Below are positions 44,068 to 53,324 of a stretch of DNA of 64,000 bases, one piece after another. How positions within the stretch are numbered: position 1 is the stretch's first letter; every line of letters starts with the position of its first letter. Origin of the DNA: Nitrospinaceae bacterium (GTDB lineage: Bacteria; Nitrospinota; Nitrospinia; Nitrospinales; Nitrospinaceae); NCBI GenBank assembly GCA_028278405.1, contig JANQEK010000037.1:1-64000 (forward strand), read 5' to 3'. The notes under the pieces are model-generated. The model saw only the letters and a program-made list of their open reading frames with translations, made no database searches and was not told where the DNA came from. A program made the translations under genes and the position numbers.

Positions 44068-45141
44068 ATGGCTCGTTGGAACGTAGTCTCTCGATACACT
44101 TTAATGATTTTAGCCGGTTTGATTCTAACCGGAAACCTGGTTTTCGCGGAATCGACTGAGAAATCAATATATCAAGTGGCGCAAAACGTCCCGGAGCTGG
44201 ATGCGATGGATCAAGGCAAAGGGGTTTTGGGTGGGGAAGAAGATAAACCCGTCATCCAATTTTCAGAAGAGGGTAAGAAGAGATTCCAAAAGGCCGAAGG
44301 CATTAAAGCGAAAAGGCTCCTGTCGACGGCCGGAGATCTCGGGGACGATGCCAGAACTTTGGTTCCTTATTCCAAGTATTTTTCTGCAGGCTACGTCGGA
44401 GAAGAAATGGATCCGATCGGTGGTGTTTTGGGCAACCGTGCACCCAGGTCACTGGGAGGTTTGATTACCCATGATGCCATGTCCACGTTGGACGTTTTGT
44501 ACATTGATATTGGTCAGGAAGATGATGTCGAGGTGGGAGACCGCTTCATTGTATATTCACAATATTATGATGTGCGTCACCCTCTGAAAACCTTCTCGAT
44601 TACTTTTGAAAGAGAAATCGATTTGTATGACGATGAATACAAAGGCGAACTTTATTATGACATGTTTGCCCCCAGGCGCGATATCGTGGGCAGTCAGATT
44701 TTGGTTAAGGGAGTGATCAGGGTCATCCAGACTGCGAGCGTAACTTCCAGAGCGGTGGTGGAACAGGCCTTCAATCCGATTAAAGTGGATGACCTCCTCA
44801 TTCCCTTTCCTGACAGGCGTCCTCCCATGATCGCGGCCAGTTATGTTCCCCCGAAAAAGGATCTCCAGGGACACATCATCTCAAACCGTGGGAACAACCT
44901 GATGTTTACTATGAATGATGTGGTGTTTCTGGACCAGGGAGAAGAGGATGGGGTGGACTTGGGGGATCGCTTCGAAATTTATGCCTATCCCTTGAACATT
45001 GATGAAGACGAAGATGATTTGAATCCTGTCATCATCGGCGAAATTGCGGTTATTTCCATTCAGGAGGACACCTCCACGGGAGTCATTCTGAATGCGACCG
45101 AACCCATTATTCCCGGTCACAAGATCCGAAGCAAACGCTGA
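44068..45141 (+). CDS. Exported protein with a duplicated 'D-x-GD' domain
   Basis: 357 aa with a signal peptide ending NLVFAE. Two homologous segments are visible: DVLYIDIGQEDDVEVGDRFIVYS near residue 155 and DVVFLDQGEEDGVDLGDRFEIYA near residue 300 (each cited in part). A beta strand and an EIAVIS-type segment follow the second. This looks like two small beta-barrel modules as in the C-terminal part of FlgT or peptidoglycan-associated proteins, but no family is certain. AAGGAG lies eight nt before the ATG at 44068. It is transcribed away from rpmH. Confidence 0.75.
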   Translation: MARWNVVSRYTLMILAGLILTGNLVFAESTEKSIYQVAQNVPELDAMDQGKGVLGGEEDKPVIQFSEEGKKRFQKAEGIKAKRLLSTAGDLGDDARTLVPYSKYFSAGYVGEEMDPIGGVLGNRAPRSLGGLITHDAMSTLDVLYIDIGQEDDVEVGDRFIVYSQYYDVRHPLKTFSITFEREIDLYDDEYKGELYYDMFAPRRDIVGSQILVKGVIRVIQTASVTSRAVVEQAFNPIKVDDLLIPFPDRRPPMIAASYVPPKKDLQGHIISNRGNNLMFTMNDVVFLDQGEEDGVDLGDRFEIYAYPLNIDEDEDDLNPVIIGEIAVISIQEDTSTGVILNATEPIIPGHKIRSKR

Positions 45142-45145
45142 AGGC

Positions 45146-46354
45146 TCAGGTTGTAATTTTCAGAAACCGTTTTTTCCCCACCTTGATCAGGTAATCCTGA
45201 TCACCGTTCAGGGCCAGGTTTTCATCGGTGACTTTTTCTCCATCCACCGACACGGCACCTTGTTTGATCATGCGTTTGGCGTCTGAGGTACTGGGGCAGA
45301 CCTTGGTGTCGGCCAGCACTTTCCCGATCCAGCGCGGTTCCGCTCCCCAGGTCTTTATGGTAGGAATATCTGAAGGCAGGTTTTTATCCTTGAATACATT
45401 TTCGAATTCCCGGGCGGCTTGTTCGGCGGCTTCTGTGGAGTGGTAACGAGCTACCAGTTCCTTGCCCAGTTGCACTTTAACATTCTTCGGATTCATCTTT
45501 CCGTTAGCAGTTTCCTCTTTCAGCTTCTTTAAATCGTCCGCTGCAATATCGCTTAACAATTCAAAATAACGCCACATGAGGTCGTCCGACACAGACATGA
45601 TCTTTCCAAACATTTCTCCAGGCGGATCCATCACCCCGATGCTGTTGCCTAGGCTTTTGCTCATTTTCTGGACGCCGTCGGTGCCTTCCAGCAGGGGCAT
45701 GGTGATGATGTTCTGAGGTGTCATCTGGTAAGCTCGCTGCAGATCTCTTCCCACCAGCAGATTGAATTTTTGATCGGTGCCGCCCAGCTCCACGTCCGAT
45801 TTCATAGCCACCGAATCGTACCCCTGAATCAACGGGTACAGGAGTTCGTGAATAGAGACAGGCTGATTGTTTGCCAGGCGTTTTTGAAAATCGTCACGCT
45901 CGATCATGCGGGCGACGGTGTATCGGGCAGCCAGATTGACCATGTCTGTCGAGGAGAATTGATTCATCCACTCGCTGTTGAACATAATGGTCGTTTTCTT
46001 TTTATCAAGAATTTTGTAGACCTGTTCCAGATAGGTTTGGGCGTTTTCCTTGACTTCTTCCGGGGTCAGGCTTTTGCGGGTTTCGGATTTGCCTGTCGGG
46101 TCGCCGATCATCCCTGTGAAATCGCCGATCAAAAACACCACCTCGTGGCCCAGTTCCTGAAACTGTTTCATCTTTTGCAAAAGCACCGTATGGCCGAGAT
46201 GCAGGTCGGGCGCCGTCGGATCGAAGCCGGCCTTGACTCGCAGAGGCTTGCCTGTTTTAATGGATTTTTCCAAAGCGCGGACCAAGTCTTTTTCGTCTAT
46301 GATTTCAGACGCGCCGCGTTTGATGATGTTGAGTTGTTCCTGTACAGATGCCAT
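45146..46354 (-). CDS. tyrS: Tyrosyl-tRNA synthetase
   Basis: 402 aa class I synthetase of the TyrS2/TyrZ-like type. HLGHT near residue 48 is the HIGH motif, [12 protein letters not shown] the KMSKS loop, and an S4 RNA-binding domain closes the protein ([21 protein letters not shown]). Reading starts at an ATG at 46354 ([13 protein letters not shown]), because the upstream extension begins with TTG and is not family-like. It is convergent with the previous gene, five bp apart. Confidence 0.95.
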   Translation of the reverse strand: MASVQEQLNIIKRGASEIIDEKDLVRALEKSIKTGKPLRVKAGFDPTAPDLHLGHTVLLQKMKQFQELGHEVVFLIGDFTGMIGDPTGKSETRKSLTPEEVKENAQTYLEQVYKILDKKKTTIMFNSEWMNQFSSTDMVNLAARYTVARMIERDDFQKRLANNQPVSIHELLYPLIQGYDSVAMKSDVELGGTDQKFNLLVGRDLQRAYQMTPQNIITMPLLEGTDGVQKMSKSLGNSIGVMDPPGEMFGKIMSVSDDLMWRYFELLSDIAADDLKKLKEETANGKMNPKNVKVQLGKELVARYHSTEAAEQAAREFENVFKDKNLPSDIPTIKTWGAEPRWIGKVLADTKVCPSTSDAKRMIKQGAVSVDGEKVTDENLALNGDQDYLIKVGKKRFLKITT

Positions 46355-46482
46355 GGCTTCGTGAGTAAGGGTAGTCGCACAAAGGGGAAAGCTATCATAC
46401 CCCCTTGCAAACTGCAATCGGTTGAGGGAGAAAGATTACCGGGCGGTTTTCCGGTTTTGATCATTCATTCAACGAGTCCATC

Positions 46483-46845
46483 ATGTCAGCACCTCAACCG
46501 CAGCCCGCAAACTTGAAAAAATACCATCAAGCTGCCATCGGTTTTGTGTTGTTAAGTGTGGTGTATTTGGTTTTAGCCTATTTGAAGGTACCTTCCTTTA
46601 ACATCACATTTCAAACAGTGGGTTATCTGGTGTTCTTCATCGTCTTTGTCGGGATGCTGAGCAAATTTATATACGGGGGTTCCAGGAAGGTGGTGTTGTT
46701 CCTGGCGGCGATTTATGCCGCACGTATCCTGGTTTCTTCGTACACTCTGGTCGCAGGTGTCGCGCACCCGATGGTGCCTTACGTTTTGCCGACAACATTT
46801 CTGAGTTTTTATTTGTTTGGAAGGGCGCTTTGGAACTGGCCTTGA
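46483..46845 (+). CDS. Small four-helix membrane protein
   Basis: 120 aa with four hydrophobic helices (residues about 16-34, 45-62, 68-88 and 97-115). No motif is recognised. It ends 28 bp before the histidine ammonia-lyase-like gene, so it is probably co-transcribed with it. Confidence 0.65.
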   Translation: MSAPQPQPANLKKYHQAAIGFVLLSVVYLVLAYLKVPSFNITFQTVGYLVFFIVFVGMLSKFIYGGSRKVVLFLAAIYAARILVSSYTLVAGVAHPMVPYVLPTTFLSFYLFGRALWNWP

Positions 46846-46873
46846 GTTGGAAACCTGTCATGAAAGTATCGTA

Positions 46874-48400
46874 ATGAAATCTCTGGTATTGAATGGCGAT
46901 CAACTGACTTTGGATGACGCGGTCTCTGCCCTGCGTGATGGAGCCTCTGTCAAAGTATCACCCGAAGCGAAGGAGAAGGTAAAAGCGGCGCGATTGCATA
47001 TCGATGCGGCGGTTCGGGAGAAAAAGGTAATCTATGGCATCACCACCGGCTTTGGCGCGTTCAGTGATGTGGCCATTTCCCGCGCTCAGGGAAAGCAGCT
47101 TCAAAAAAATATCCTCATGAGCCATGCCGCCGGTGTGGGAAAGCCCTTATCAGATGATGTTGTGCGTTGTGCCTTACTGCTGATGATCAACAGTAAAGCC
47201 AAAGGTCATTCCGGCCTGCGTCCCAAAACCCTGGACTCTCTGATCGGATTGTTCAACAAAAAAGTAATTCCGATCGTTCCCGAACAGGGATCGGTGGGTG
47301 CCAGCGGAGACCTGGCGCCGTTGGCACACCTTTCGTTGGTGCTGATCGGGAAGGGACAGGCGCGTTATCAGGGCCGGATGCTTTCGGGAGCGCAGGCACT
47401 CAAGCGTGCCGCTATCGCTCCCGTCGAGTTAGCAGAAGGGGAAGGACTGGCTCTCGTTAACGGAACACAGATCATGACCGCGATCGGCGTGCTTACTTTG
47501 CACCGGGCCATTCAATTGGCCAAGGTTCTGGATGTCGCCGCTTCGATGAGTCTCGAAGTATTGCTGGGAAGCAACAAGCAATTCCACAAACGCATCCATC
47601 GTCTGCGGCCGCATCCCGGCCAAATCGATTCCGCCGCCAACATGCGGCGTATCACCGACGGCAGTGAGATTATTTCTTCGCACAAGGATTGCGGGCGCGT
47701 GCAGGATGCTTATTCCCTGCGGTGTGTACCACAGGTGCATGGCGCGAGCCGGGATACTCTCTCCCATGTCAAGCGGGTCATTGAAACGGAGATGAATTCC
47801 GCGACTGAAAACCCGTTGGTTTTCCCCAACGGCCAGGTGATGTCCGGCGGTAACTTTCACGGTCAGCCGGTAGCGTTGGCAATGGATTTTCTGGCCATCG
47901 CCTTGGCGGAGTTTGCCGGCATTGCCGAACGACGTGTGGAGCGAATGGTCAACCCCATGCTGAGCGGGTTACCGTCGTTCCTGATTGAAGAGGGAGGACT
48001 GAACTCAGGATTCATGATCGCTCAATATACCGCGGCAGCGCTAGTTTCGGAAAACAAGGTTCTGGCGCACCCCGCTTCGGTGGACTCGATTCCGACATCC
48101 GCCAACAAAGAAGATCATGTCAGCATGGGAACGATTGCCGCGCGCAAGGCAGGTCAGGTATTGGAAAATGTCAGGCAGGTGGCAGCAATCGAATTGTTGT
48201 GTGCGGCACAGGCTCTGGATTTGTTCACCAACCTGAAGCCGGGAAAAGGATCGTTTGCCGCGTACCAGGTGATCCGCCGACACATCAAACCGATGAAGCA
48301 CGACCGGGAGCTGGCGCCGGATATTGCAACGATTGCCGCTCTCATTGATAATGAAGAAATATTGAGAGCCGTCGAAAAAACCACCGGACCGCTCTTGTGA
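46874..48400 (+). CDS. hutH: Histidine ammonia-lyase family (MIO) enzyme
   Basis: 508 aa. The MIO prosthetic group forms from Ala-Ser-Gly in GSVGASGDLAPL. Other HAL landmarks are YGITTGFGAF, LMSHAAGVG (the SH pair of histidine-specific enzymes), LVNGTQIMTA and HKDCGRVQDAYSLRC. It would deaminate histidine to urocanate. No hutU, hutI or hutG is near, so it may not serve classical histidine degradation. ATG 46874 gives a family-like start. Confidence 0.9.
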   Translation: MKSLVLNGDQLTLDDAVSALRDGASVKVSPEAKEKVKAARLHIDAAVREKKVIYGITTGFGAFSDVAISRAQGKQLQKNILMSHAAGVGKPLSDDVVRCALLLMINSKAKGHSGLRPKTLDSLIGLFNKKVIPIVPEQGSVGASGDLAPLAHLSLVLIGKGQARYQGRMLSGAQALKRAAIAPVELAEGEGLALVNGTQIMTAIGVLTLHRAIQLAKVLDVAASMSLEVLLGSNKQFHKRIHRLRPHPGQIDSAANMRRITDGSEIISSHKDCGRVQDAYSLRCVPQVHGASRDTLSHVKRVIETEMNSATENPLVFPNGQVMSGGNFHGQPVALAMDFLAIALAEFAGIAERRVERMVNPMLSGLPSFLIEEGGLNSGFMIAQYTAAALVSENKVLAHPASVDSIPTSANKEDHVSMGTIAARKAGQVLENVRQVAAIELLCAAQALDLFTNLKPGKGSFAAYQVIRRHIKPMKHDRELAPDIATIAALIDNEEILRAVEKTTGPLL

Positions 48401-48431
48401 CCAACCTCATTTGAATCTTCCGAATCGATCC

Positions 48432-49550
48432 ATGAAGTCTTCCATTTATACAGATAATAAGGAACGTTTGCCGTTGCTGTCAGACGTCGGCCGGACCTGG
48501 CAGGGGCTGGATCGTTCTTCCTCGCCGGAGATGAGTGTGCGTCTTCGGGAATTGTTTGAACATCTCAATACGCGTTTGGGATTTGCGTCGACTGATGAAG
48601 GAAGACATCATCAGACGTCATTCAACCTGATGCTGCGGTATGCGTATCCCGAGCTGATGATCGATCTCGCGGACCGGGTGTATGTTCAGCACGAGCGTCC
48701 TATGGTGTTTCTGAATCGGGACCATATACAAATGAATCGCAACGCCGATCCCGATCCGCCCCAGCCTTCAAAATCGATTGAAGAGTTGGGTCCGGACATG
48801 GAGGACGGATTCCGCGAGTTGGCGGAAATCCTCAAGAACGACAGGACGATGCGGGAAGACCCGGTGGTGGTCCGCATGTTGGCGGAGAGTTACAGTTATT
48901 ATATGGCGCTGACCAAGAACTTTCCGTGGGAGGATCCCCTCAAGGACCAGATTCCTCCGGGCACGGCGCCGGTATTGGATGTCGCGACGGGATTGACGGG
49001 GTTCAGTCTTATCCACGACTGGCCTGCGTCGCATCCCCTGTTGGTGCTGGCGGACAGCATGCCGTTCATTGTGAAGGGGTTGACGCATTTCAAGAATCTG
49101 CTGGACCGCCGCAATGTGGAAATCATCCAGGCGGAATTTCCGGAGAATTCCGGAGTTTCCAACAAATTCGGGACGATCCATGTCAGCAAGTTCCTGCACC
49201 ACTTGCAAAGAGACGAGCGCAAACAGTTCCTGCGCTGGGCGCAAAACCATTTGGCCCCCGATGGGCAGCTGTCTATCATCGACACCGATCTTGAAAACCG
49301 GATCCTGATCGAGGCCGAGGATATAGATTATGCCCACAAGTTGATGCCGGGATATCTGGAAACGCTGGTGAAAATCGAAGACCGGTTTTGTCACAACCTC
49401 GTGGATGACGTTCGTGAATCCGGGTACACCGTCCACAATTTTGATTTTCACGAATACCACGACGAGACCGACGCTTACAGTCATTATCCCGGCGACAACC
49501 TGCCAATCAAATTCCTCGGCTTCGAAATCCTCGCGCAAAAAAATTCCTGA
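48432..49550 (+). CDS. SAM-dependent methyltransferase-like protein
   Basis: 372 aa. The C-terminal two thirds are a class I methyltransferase fold: motif I VLDVATGLTGFSL, motif II LLVLADSMPFIV, motif IV VSKFLHHLQRDE, then LSIIDTDLENRI. The N-terminal 150 residues are an extra helical domain. It lies 31 bp after hutH on the same strand, so the substrate could be a histidine- or aromatic-amino-acid-derived compound (inference). Confidence 0.7.
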   Translation: MKSSIYTDNKERLPLLSDVGRTWQGLDRSSSPEMSVRLRELFEHLNTRLGFASTDEGRHHQTSFNLMLRYAYPELMIDLADRVYVQHERPMVFLNRDHIQMNRNADPDPPQPSKSIEELGPDMEDGFRELAEILKNDRTMREDPVVVRMLAESYSYYMALTKNFPWEDPLKDQIPPGTAPVLDVATGLTGFSLIHDWPASHPLLVLADSMPFIVKGLTHFKNLLDRRNVEIIQAEFPENSGVSNKFGTIHVSKFLHHLQRDERKQFLRWAQNHLAPDGQLSIIDTDLENRILIEAEDIDYAHKLMPGYLETLVKIEDRFCHNLVDDVRESGYTVHNFDFHEYHDETDAYSHYPGDNLPIKFLGFEILAQKNS

Positions 49551-49580
49551 TGACAATTCGCTGAGATTTTTGGAACAGTT

Positions 49581-49958
49581 CTATTTGCCGGGATGGGGCT
49601 TGATGGATTTTTGAACGGTTTTCCATTCGGGTTCGATGGCTTTCAGAGCTTTGACTTCCATGGCGCGGTATAGATTCAGCACATCCTGTCCCTCAGCAGT
49701 CAGTTGCGCGCCGCCTCCACCTTTCCCGCCTTTGACGCGCGCAACCAGCGGATGTTTGAAGCAGCGGTTCATGGTGTCGACCAGGTCCCACGCCCGGCGA
49801 TAGCTGAGTCCCAGTTCGCGTGCTCCGGCAGAGATGGAACCGGTGCGCTCGATGGCTTCCAACAGATCGACTTTACCCGGCCCCAGTGCGATGTCTTTTC
49901 CAGCTTTGATGCGGATACGGGGACGGCAGGTGACTTTAGGTTGTTTGGAACCAGCCAA
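49581..49958 (-). CDS. ModE-like winged-helix regulator (no molybdate-binding domain)
   Basis: 125 aa. The LysR-type HTH of the ModE N-terminal domain is clear: KVDLLEAIERTGSISAGA and LSYRRAWDLVDTMN, then the wing LVARVKGGKGGGGAQLT. The C-terminal TOBE domains of full ModE are absent, as in many short ModE homologues. It probably regulates metal-oxyanion or redox genes. It lies eight bp after the phosphodiester glycosidase-like gene. Confidence 0.85.
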   Translation of the reverse strand: MAGSKQPKVTCRPRIRIKAGKDIALGPGKVDLLEAIERTGSISAGARELGLSYRRAWDLVDTMNRCFKHPLVARVKGGKGGGGAQLTAEGQDVLNLYRAMEVKALKAIEPEWKTVQKSIKPHPGK

Positions 49959-49966
49959 GGAACCTC

Positions 49967-50833
49967 TTATCTTTTGGAGGAGGGCAGACGGGTGATGCCC
50001 ACCACGTTAGGAATGGGCCAGGCCAGGGAATTGGCATCGGTTTCGTTGGCCCCGGTTGAATAACTACCCACAAATTCCAGTTCGTTTTTTCCAGAGCGAA
50101 TATACATTTGAGCTTCAGAACCGCCTTCCACATACATAGCCCGTTTCAATTGAATGGGCAGTTTCAGTAGATTGTCGATCAAGTCGTGTGTGCTGAACGG
50201 AGACCGCACATGGATAAACAGAATGTCTCCCGTTCGGTTCATCCCAATGGCTGCGGTGCTCCATTTTTTGTCCTGTTGTTCCCAGACGTTTTTTCCATCG
50301 CAGGAAATCATACGGATGCTTTGGATCAATGTGTGGTACAGCTTCCGTAGCTGGTCCACGCTTTGGCAATCCCGATCCAGAATTTGGGCTTGCGGCAGGG
50401 ATTTCTTTTTCGGGTCGAATACCAGCAATGCCCGGTCTTTGGAAAACCAGCTGTTGTTAACGTGACCGAAGGTTTTCATTAGAGAGACGCTGGTGAGTTT
50501 ATCGGCCTGGTACATGCTGGCGTTGATGGCGGCCACCATCCCGTTTTTCAGGGTCCATTGTTTGGCGGACAGGCGCTTGCCTCCGGCGGACGCCGAAGCA
50601 TTCAAAAGACGGAACTGAAACCGCCCGGGGTCGATTTTCAGGATTCGGATCAGATTGTCTCCCACAGGGGATTTGTTGGGCGGGATAAAAGCCCCAAATT
50701 CCAACCCCGGTTCCAATCGGATCCAGGGCTTCTGTTTGGATGGGTTTCGGGCGGCGGGGTTCTTGAAATGGAGCCCGACGCCTGCCAACACGGCTGTGAT
50801 CAGGATCAGGCAGGCGAAGATTCTTGGAGTCAT
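49967..50833 (-). CDS. Exported phosphodiester-glycosidase (NAGPA/DUF2233)-like protein
   Basis: 288 aa with an N-terminal signal anchor. NAGPA-like motifs are VAAINASMY, TAAIGMNRTGDILFIHV and the C-terminal AMYVEGGSEAQMYI, the usual order in this family, which includes enzymes cleaving phospho-sugar diesters and cell-wall proteins. The substrate is unknown. ATG at 50833 with AAAGG nine nt upstream is chosen; the longer frame is not signal-peptide-like. Confidence 0.82.
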   Translation of the reverse strand: MTPRIFACLILITAVLAGVGLHFKNPAARNPSKQKPWIRLEPGLEFGAFIPPNKSPVGDNLIRILKIDPGRFQFRLLNASASAGGKRLSAKQWTLKNGMVAAINASMYQADKLTSVSLMKTFGHVNNSWFSKDRALLVFDPKKKSLPQAQILDRDCQSVDQLRKLYHTLIQSIRMISCDGKNVWEQQDKKWSTAAIGMNRTGDILFIHVRSPFSTHDLIDNLLKLPIQLKRAMYVEGGSEAQMYIRSGKNELEFVGSYSTGANETDANSLAWPIPNVVGITRLPSSKR

Positions 50834-51182
50834 TGATATTGCCTTTAAAAATCTTAAGAGTGATTTCGGCCGACAGGACCGTGAGAGCTCCAAGAGGGCC
50901 AAGCTCAAGACTTCAGGGCTGATTATATCAGGAATTCTATGTGGATCAGGGTCAAATTCGAGGATTCGTTTGTGTTGTTTTTCGCTCTGGTAAGACCCGA
51001 AAGGGCCAAAAATGGTGAAATTATGCAACCATCAGTTGATTATGTTCAAAATTTGTTTATAATAGATTAACTTTAGATGTATCATTGATAATGACCGATT
51101 AAGAGAATTTTTCGTTAAATTCCGGCTGAGATTTCAAGACTTTGCATTCGCTGAAATAAGGCCTCAAGAAAAAGGTGCATAT
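50834..51182. other. Divergent intergenic region
   Basis: 349 bp between the glycosidase-like gene and the DUF4399 lipoprotein. AT-rich toward its right end, where the promoter at 51036 lies. The open frame over part of it is judged non-coding. Confidence 0.4.
51036..51063 (+). promoter_or_regulatory. Sigma-70-type promoter for the DUF4399 lipoprotein
   Basis: TTGATT, 16 nt, TATAAT (perfect -10). The predicted start is about 110 nt before the ATG at 51183. Confidence 0.5.
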
Positions 51183-51653
51183 ATGAGTTTATTGTTGCGG
51201 TTTGGGTCTGTTCTTATGATGGTTCTGTTAGTAGGATGCGCCTCTCATGGAGGAGATGATTCGGCTGCCAAGAAAGCGGAGGGTTCCGGCGGTGAAGCCA
51301 AAATGAAGTCCATGGATGCAGGTGTGACCATCACGAAACCGGCACCGATGTCCGATGTGGCCAGTCCCGTTGAGGTTTGTATGGAAACCAAGGGCTATGT
51401 CGTGGAGCCGGCCAAGAATGGCGTCAATGAAGGGAAAGGGCATCATCACCTGATCGTCGATGCGGATCTGCCCGATCTCAGCCAGCCGATACCCAAGGAT
51501 GCACAACACATCCATATGGGTGACGGATCTAAATGCAAAAGTATCGAATTAGCCAAAGGGAAGATGTATACCATTAAGGCCTTATTTGCCAGAGGCAACC
51601 ACGTCCCTTATGATCCCCCGGTCACCGATTCCGTAGTTGTTTTTGTAAAGTAA
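51183..51653 (+). CDS. DUF4399-type lipoprotein
   Basis: 156 aa. Signal with lipobox LLVGC. The mature domain carries GHHHLIVDADLPD, QHIHMGDGSKCKSIEL and ALFARGNHVPYDPPVTDS, the histidine-rich landmarks of the DUF4399 family. The His clusters may bind metal, but this is not shown. The first of two lipoprotein genes before a strong terminator. Confidence 0.85.
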   Translation: MSLLLRFGSVLMMVLLVGCASHGGDDSAAKKAEGSGGEAKMKSMDAGVTITKPAPMSDVASPVEVCMETKGYVVEPAKNGVNEGKGHHHLIVDADLPDLSQPIPKDAQHIHMGDGSKCKSIELAKGKMYTIKALFARGNHVPYDPPVTDSVVVFVK

Positions 51654-51677
51654 AAATAATCAAATAGGGAGAAGGAC

Positions 51678-51848
51678 ATGAACATTTTGTGTAGAATTTT
51701 AGCGGTATTTTTTATTCTGGTCCTCGTCGGCTGTGAGACGACGGGCGGCTCCGGTGGTGGGGCGGCTAGCGTTTCGGATAGCGGAGGGATGACTGACGAA
51801 CAGCTCGTAAAAATGGGTATCAAAGAGACTTACGATAAAAGACAGTAA
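51678..51848 (+). CDS. Very small lipoprotein
   Basis: 56 aa. The signal peptide ends in LVGC; the mature part is Gly/Ser-rich and then charged (DEQLVKMGIKETYDKRQ). GGGAGAAGG precedes the ATG by about three to six nt. It lies 24 bp after the DUF4399 gene and ends just before the terminator, so the two share a transcript. Confidence 0.8.
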   Translation: MNILCRILAVFFILVLVGCETTGGSGGGAASVSDSGGMTDEQLVKMGIKETYDKRQ

Positions 51849-51868
51849 TTTGATTTAGTATCAAGATG

Positions 51869-51898
51869 CGCGGGCCTCAAAGGCCCGCGTTTTTTTTT
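51869..51898 (+). terminator. Intrinsic terminator of the lipoprotein operon
   Basis: A 9-bp GC-rich stem CGCGGGCCT/AGGCCCGCG, CAA loop, followed by nine T. Confidence 0.93.
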
Positions 51899-51914
51899 GC
51901 CTGAACCCGGCTTG

Positions 51915-52610
51915 TCAACAATCAGGAACGTTCAGGAAGTCCGACAGGCTTTCCAGGATGATATCCGCTTCTGAAAAGTCAATATTCTGATTGAGCCGAT
52001 TGCGAACAATGATGCAGGCCATGCCCGCCTCGCGGGCAGCAGTAAGCCCCTTCAACGCGTCTTCCACGACCACGCACTTCTCCGGCACCAGGTTTAGTTC
52101 CCGGGCGGCTTCCAGAAAAATATCAGGGGAGGGTTTCTCCGGCCGGGGGGGTTCTTTGCCCAGAATGGTTTGAATCAACGAATCTGCGCTTTCGTTTTTA
52201 AGAATATCGCGAATGTCGTGAGCCCACGAGCCGGATGCAATCGCCACTTTAAACCGCCCTTTTAAACTTTGAATAAACTGCTTGGCTTCAGGGAATAATT
52301 TGATGTCTCCATTCCGGCAGAAGCGGGAGTAGATTTCGAATTTCTGTTGCCGCATTTCTTCCGGCTTCACGTCCAGCTTCAGGTTATAGCGTTCTATTTC
52401 TCCCTGAATGCCCTTACCCTTGGATGTAAACTCCACCCAATACTCCTCCGGATCGATGGTGTGCCCGTACCGCTCAAAAACTTCGTTGTAGGCGCGGTAA
52501 TGAAACGGTTCCGAATCGGCGATCAAGCCGTCGAAATCGAGAATGATCCCTTCACACCGGTCCAGCAGTGTGTTCAGTTGGCGTATTCTTTCCGAAGAAT
52601 CAGCGCTCAT
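51915..52610 (-). CDS. HAD-family phosphatase, beta-phosphoglucomutase-like
   Basis: 231 aa. HAD motif I DFDGLIADSEP (nucleophile Asp), motif II in VAIASGSW, the Lys of EKPSPDIFL and motif III VVVEDALKGLTAA. The helical cap follows motif I, class C1, as in beta-phosphoglucomutase and 2-deoxyglucose-6-phosphatase. Substrate not predictable. Last gene of the leftward lepA-lepB run. Confidence 0.87.
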   Translation of the reverse strand: MSADSSERIRQLNTLLDRCEGIILDFDGLIADSEPFHYRAYNEVFERYGHTIDPEEYWVEFTSKGKGIQGEIERYNLKLDVKPEEMRQQKFEIYSRFCRNGDIKLFPEAKQFIQSLKGRFKVAIASGSWAHDIRDILKNESADSLIQTILGKEPPRPEKPSPDIFLEAARELNLVPEKCVVVEDALKGLTAAREAGMACIIVRNRLNQNIDFSEADIILESLSDFLNVPDC

Positions 52611-52634
52611 AAGGGTAAAAATAAAAGGATTGTT

Positions 52635-53324
52635 TCAGCGATAAACGGAGGTTCCGAGGCGTTCCGTGCGCAAGCCGGTATCCTTGCTGTCCCAGGACCA
52701 GTAGATCCATTGCGCCTTGCCGCGCAGGTTTTTCAGGTCCAGAACTCCCCATACGCGGCTGTCAGAGCTGTTCTCCCGGTTGTCTCCCATGACAAAAATA
52801 TGCCCCTCTGGAATGCGCAAGGGGGGCATATCATCCCTGTTGTTGGCAGCCAGGGAAGAGGGGGATTGGGTGTGGTGCGCATAGGGTTCTTTCAAAAACT
52901 TGTCATTGATATAAACCTTTTGCCGGATCACCTGAATCGTCTCTCCAGGGAGACCGATGACCCGCTTGATATAATCCTTATCCGGTTCCAGGGGAAATTT
53001 AAACACGACAATATCGCCACGTTCCGGCACTTTGGAAAAAAAATGATAGTCCGGAAACAACTGAATGCTGGTGAATGGAATTTCGTTTGGGATATGAAAG
53101 CTGTAACTGAATTTGGACACCAGCAGATGATCGCCCACCAGCAAAGTCGGTTTCATGGATCCTGTCGGGATTTTGAAGGCCTGAACCACAAAAGTCCGGA
53201 TCAGCAGAGCGAGGATCAATGCAATAATCAACGCTTCCGCGTATTCCCGGGTAACGGTTTTTTGCGGTTTTCCGGCTTTCAGGACGGCCGTCGATTCTTC
53301 AGTATTTTCGGGTTTATTTGACAT
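52635..53324 (-). CDS. lepB: Signal peptidase I
   Basis: 229 aa. An N-terminal membrane helix ([19 protein letters not shown]) then the catalytic Ser in PTGSMKPTL and the Lys region [11 protein letters not shown], ending with [14 protein letters not shown]. It removes signal peptides at the outer face of the inner membrane. The start overlaps the lepA stop by 11 bp. Confidence 0.95.
   Translation of the reverse strand: MSNKPENTEESTAVLKAGKPQKTVTREYAEALIIALILALLIRTFVVQAFKIPTGSMKPTLLVGDHLLVSKFSYSFHIPNEIPFTSIQLFPDYHFFSKVPERGDIVVFKFPLEPDKDYIKRVIGLPGETIQVIRQKVYINDKFLKEPYAHHTQSPSSLAANNRDDMPPLRIPEGHIFVMGDNRENSSDSRVWGVLDLKNLRGKAQWIYWSWDSKDTGLRTERLGTSVYR

Noticed and set aside
50834-51028. 65-residue extension of the glycosidase-like protein
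   Set aside because: Would bury the signal anchor; a normal start exists at 50833.
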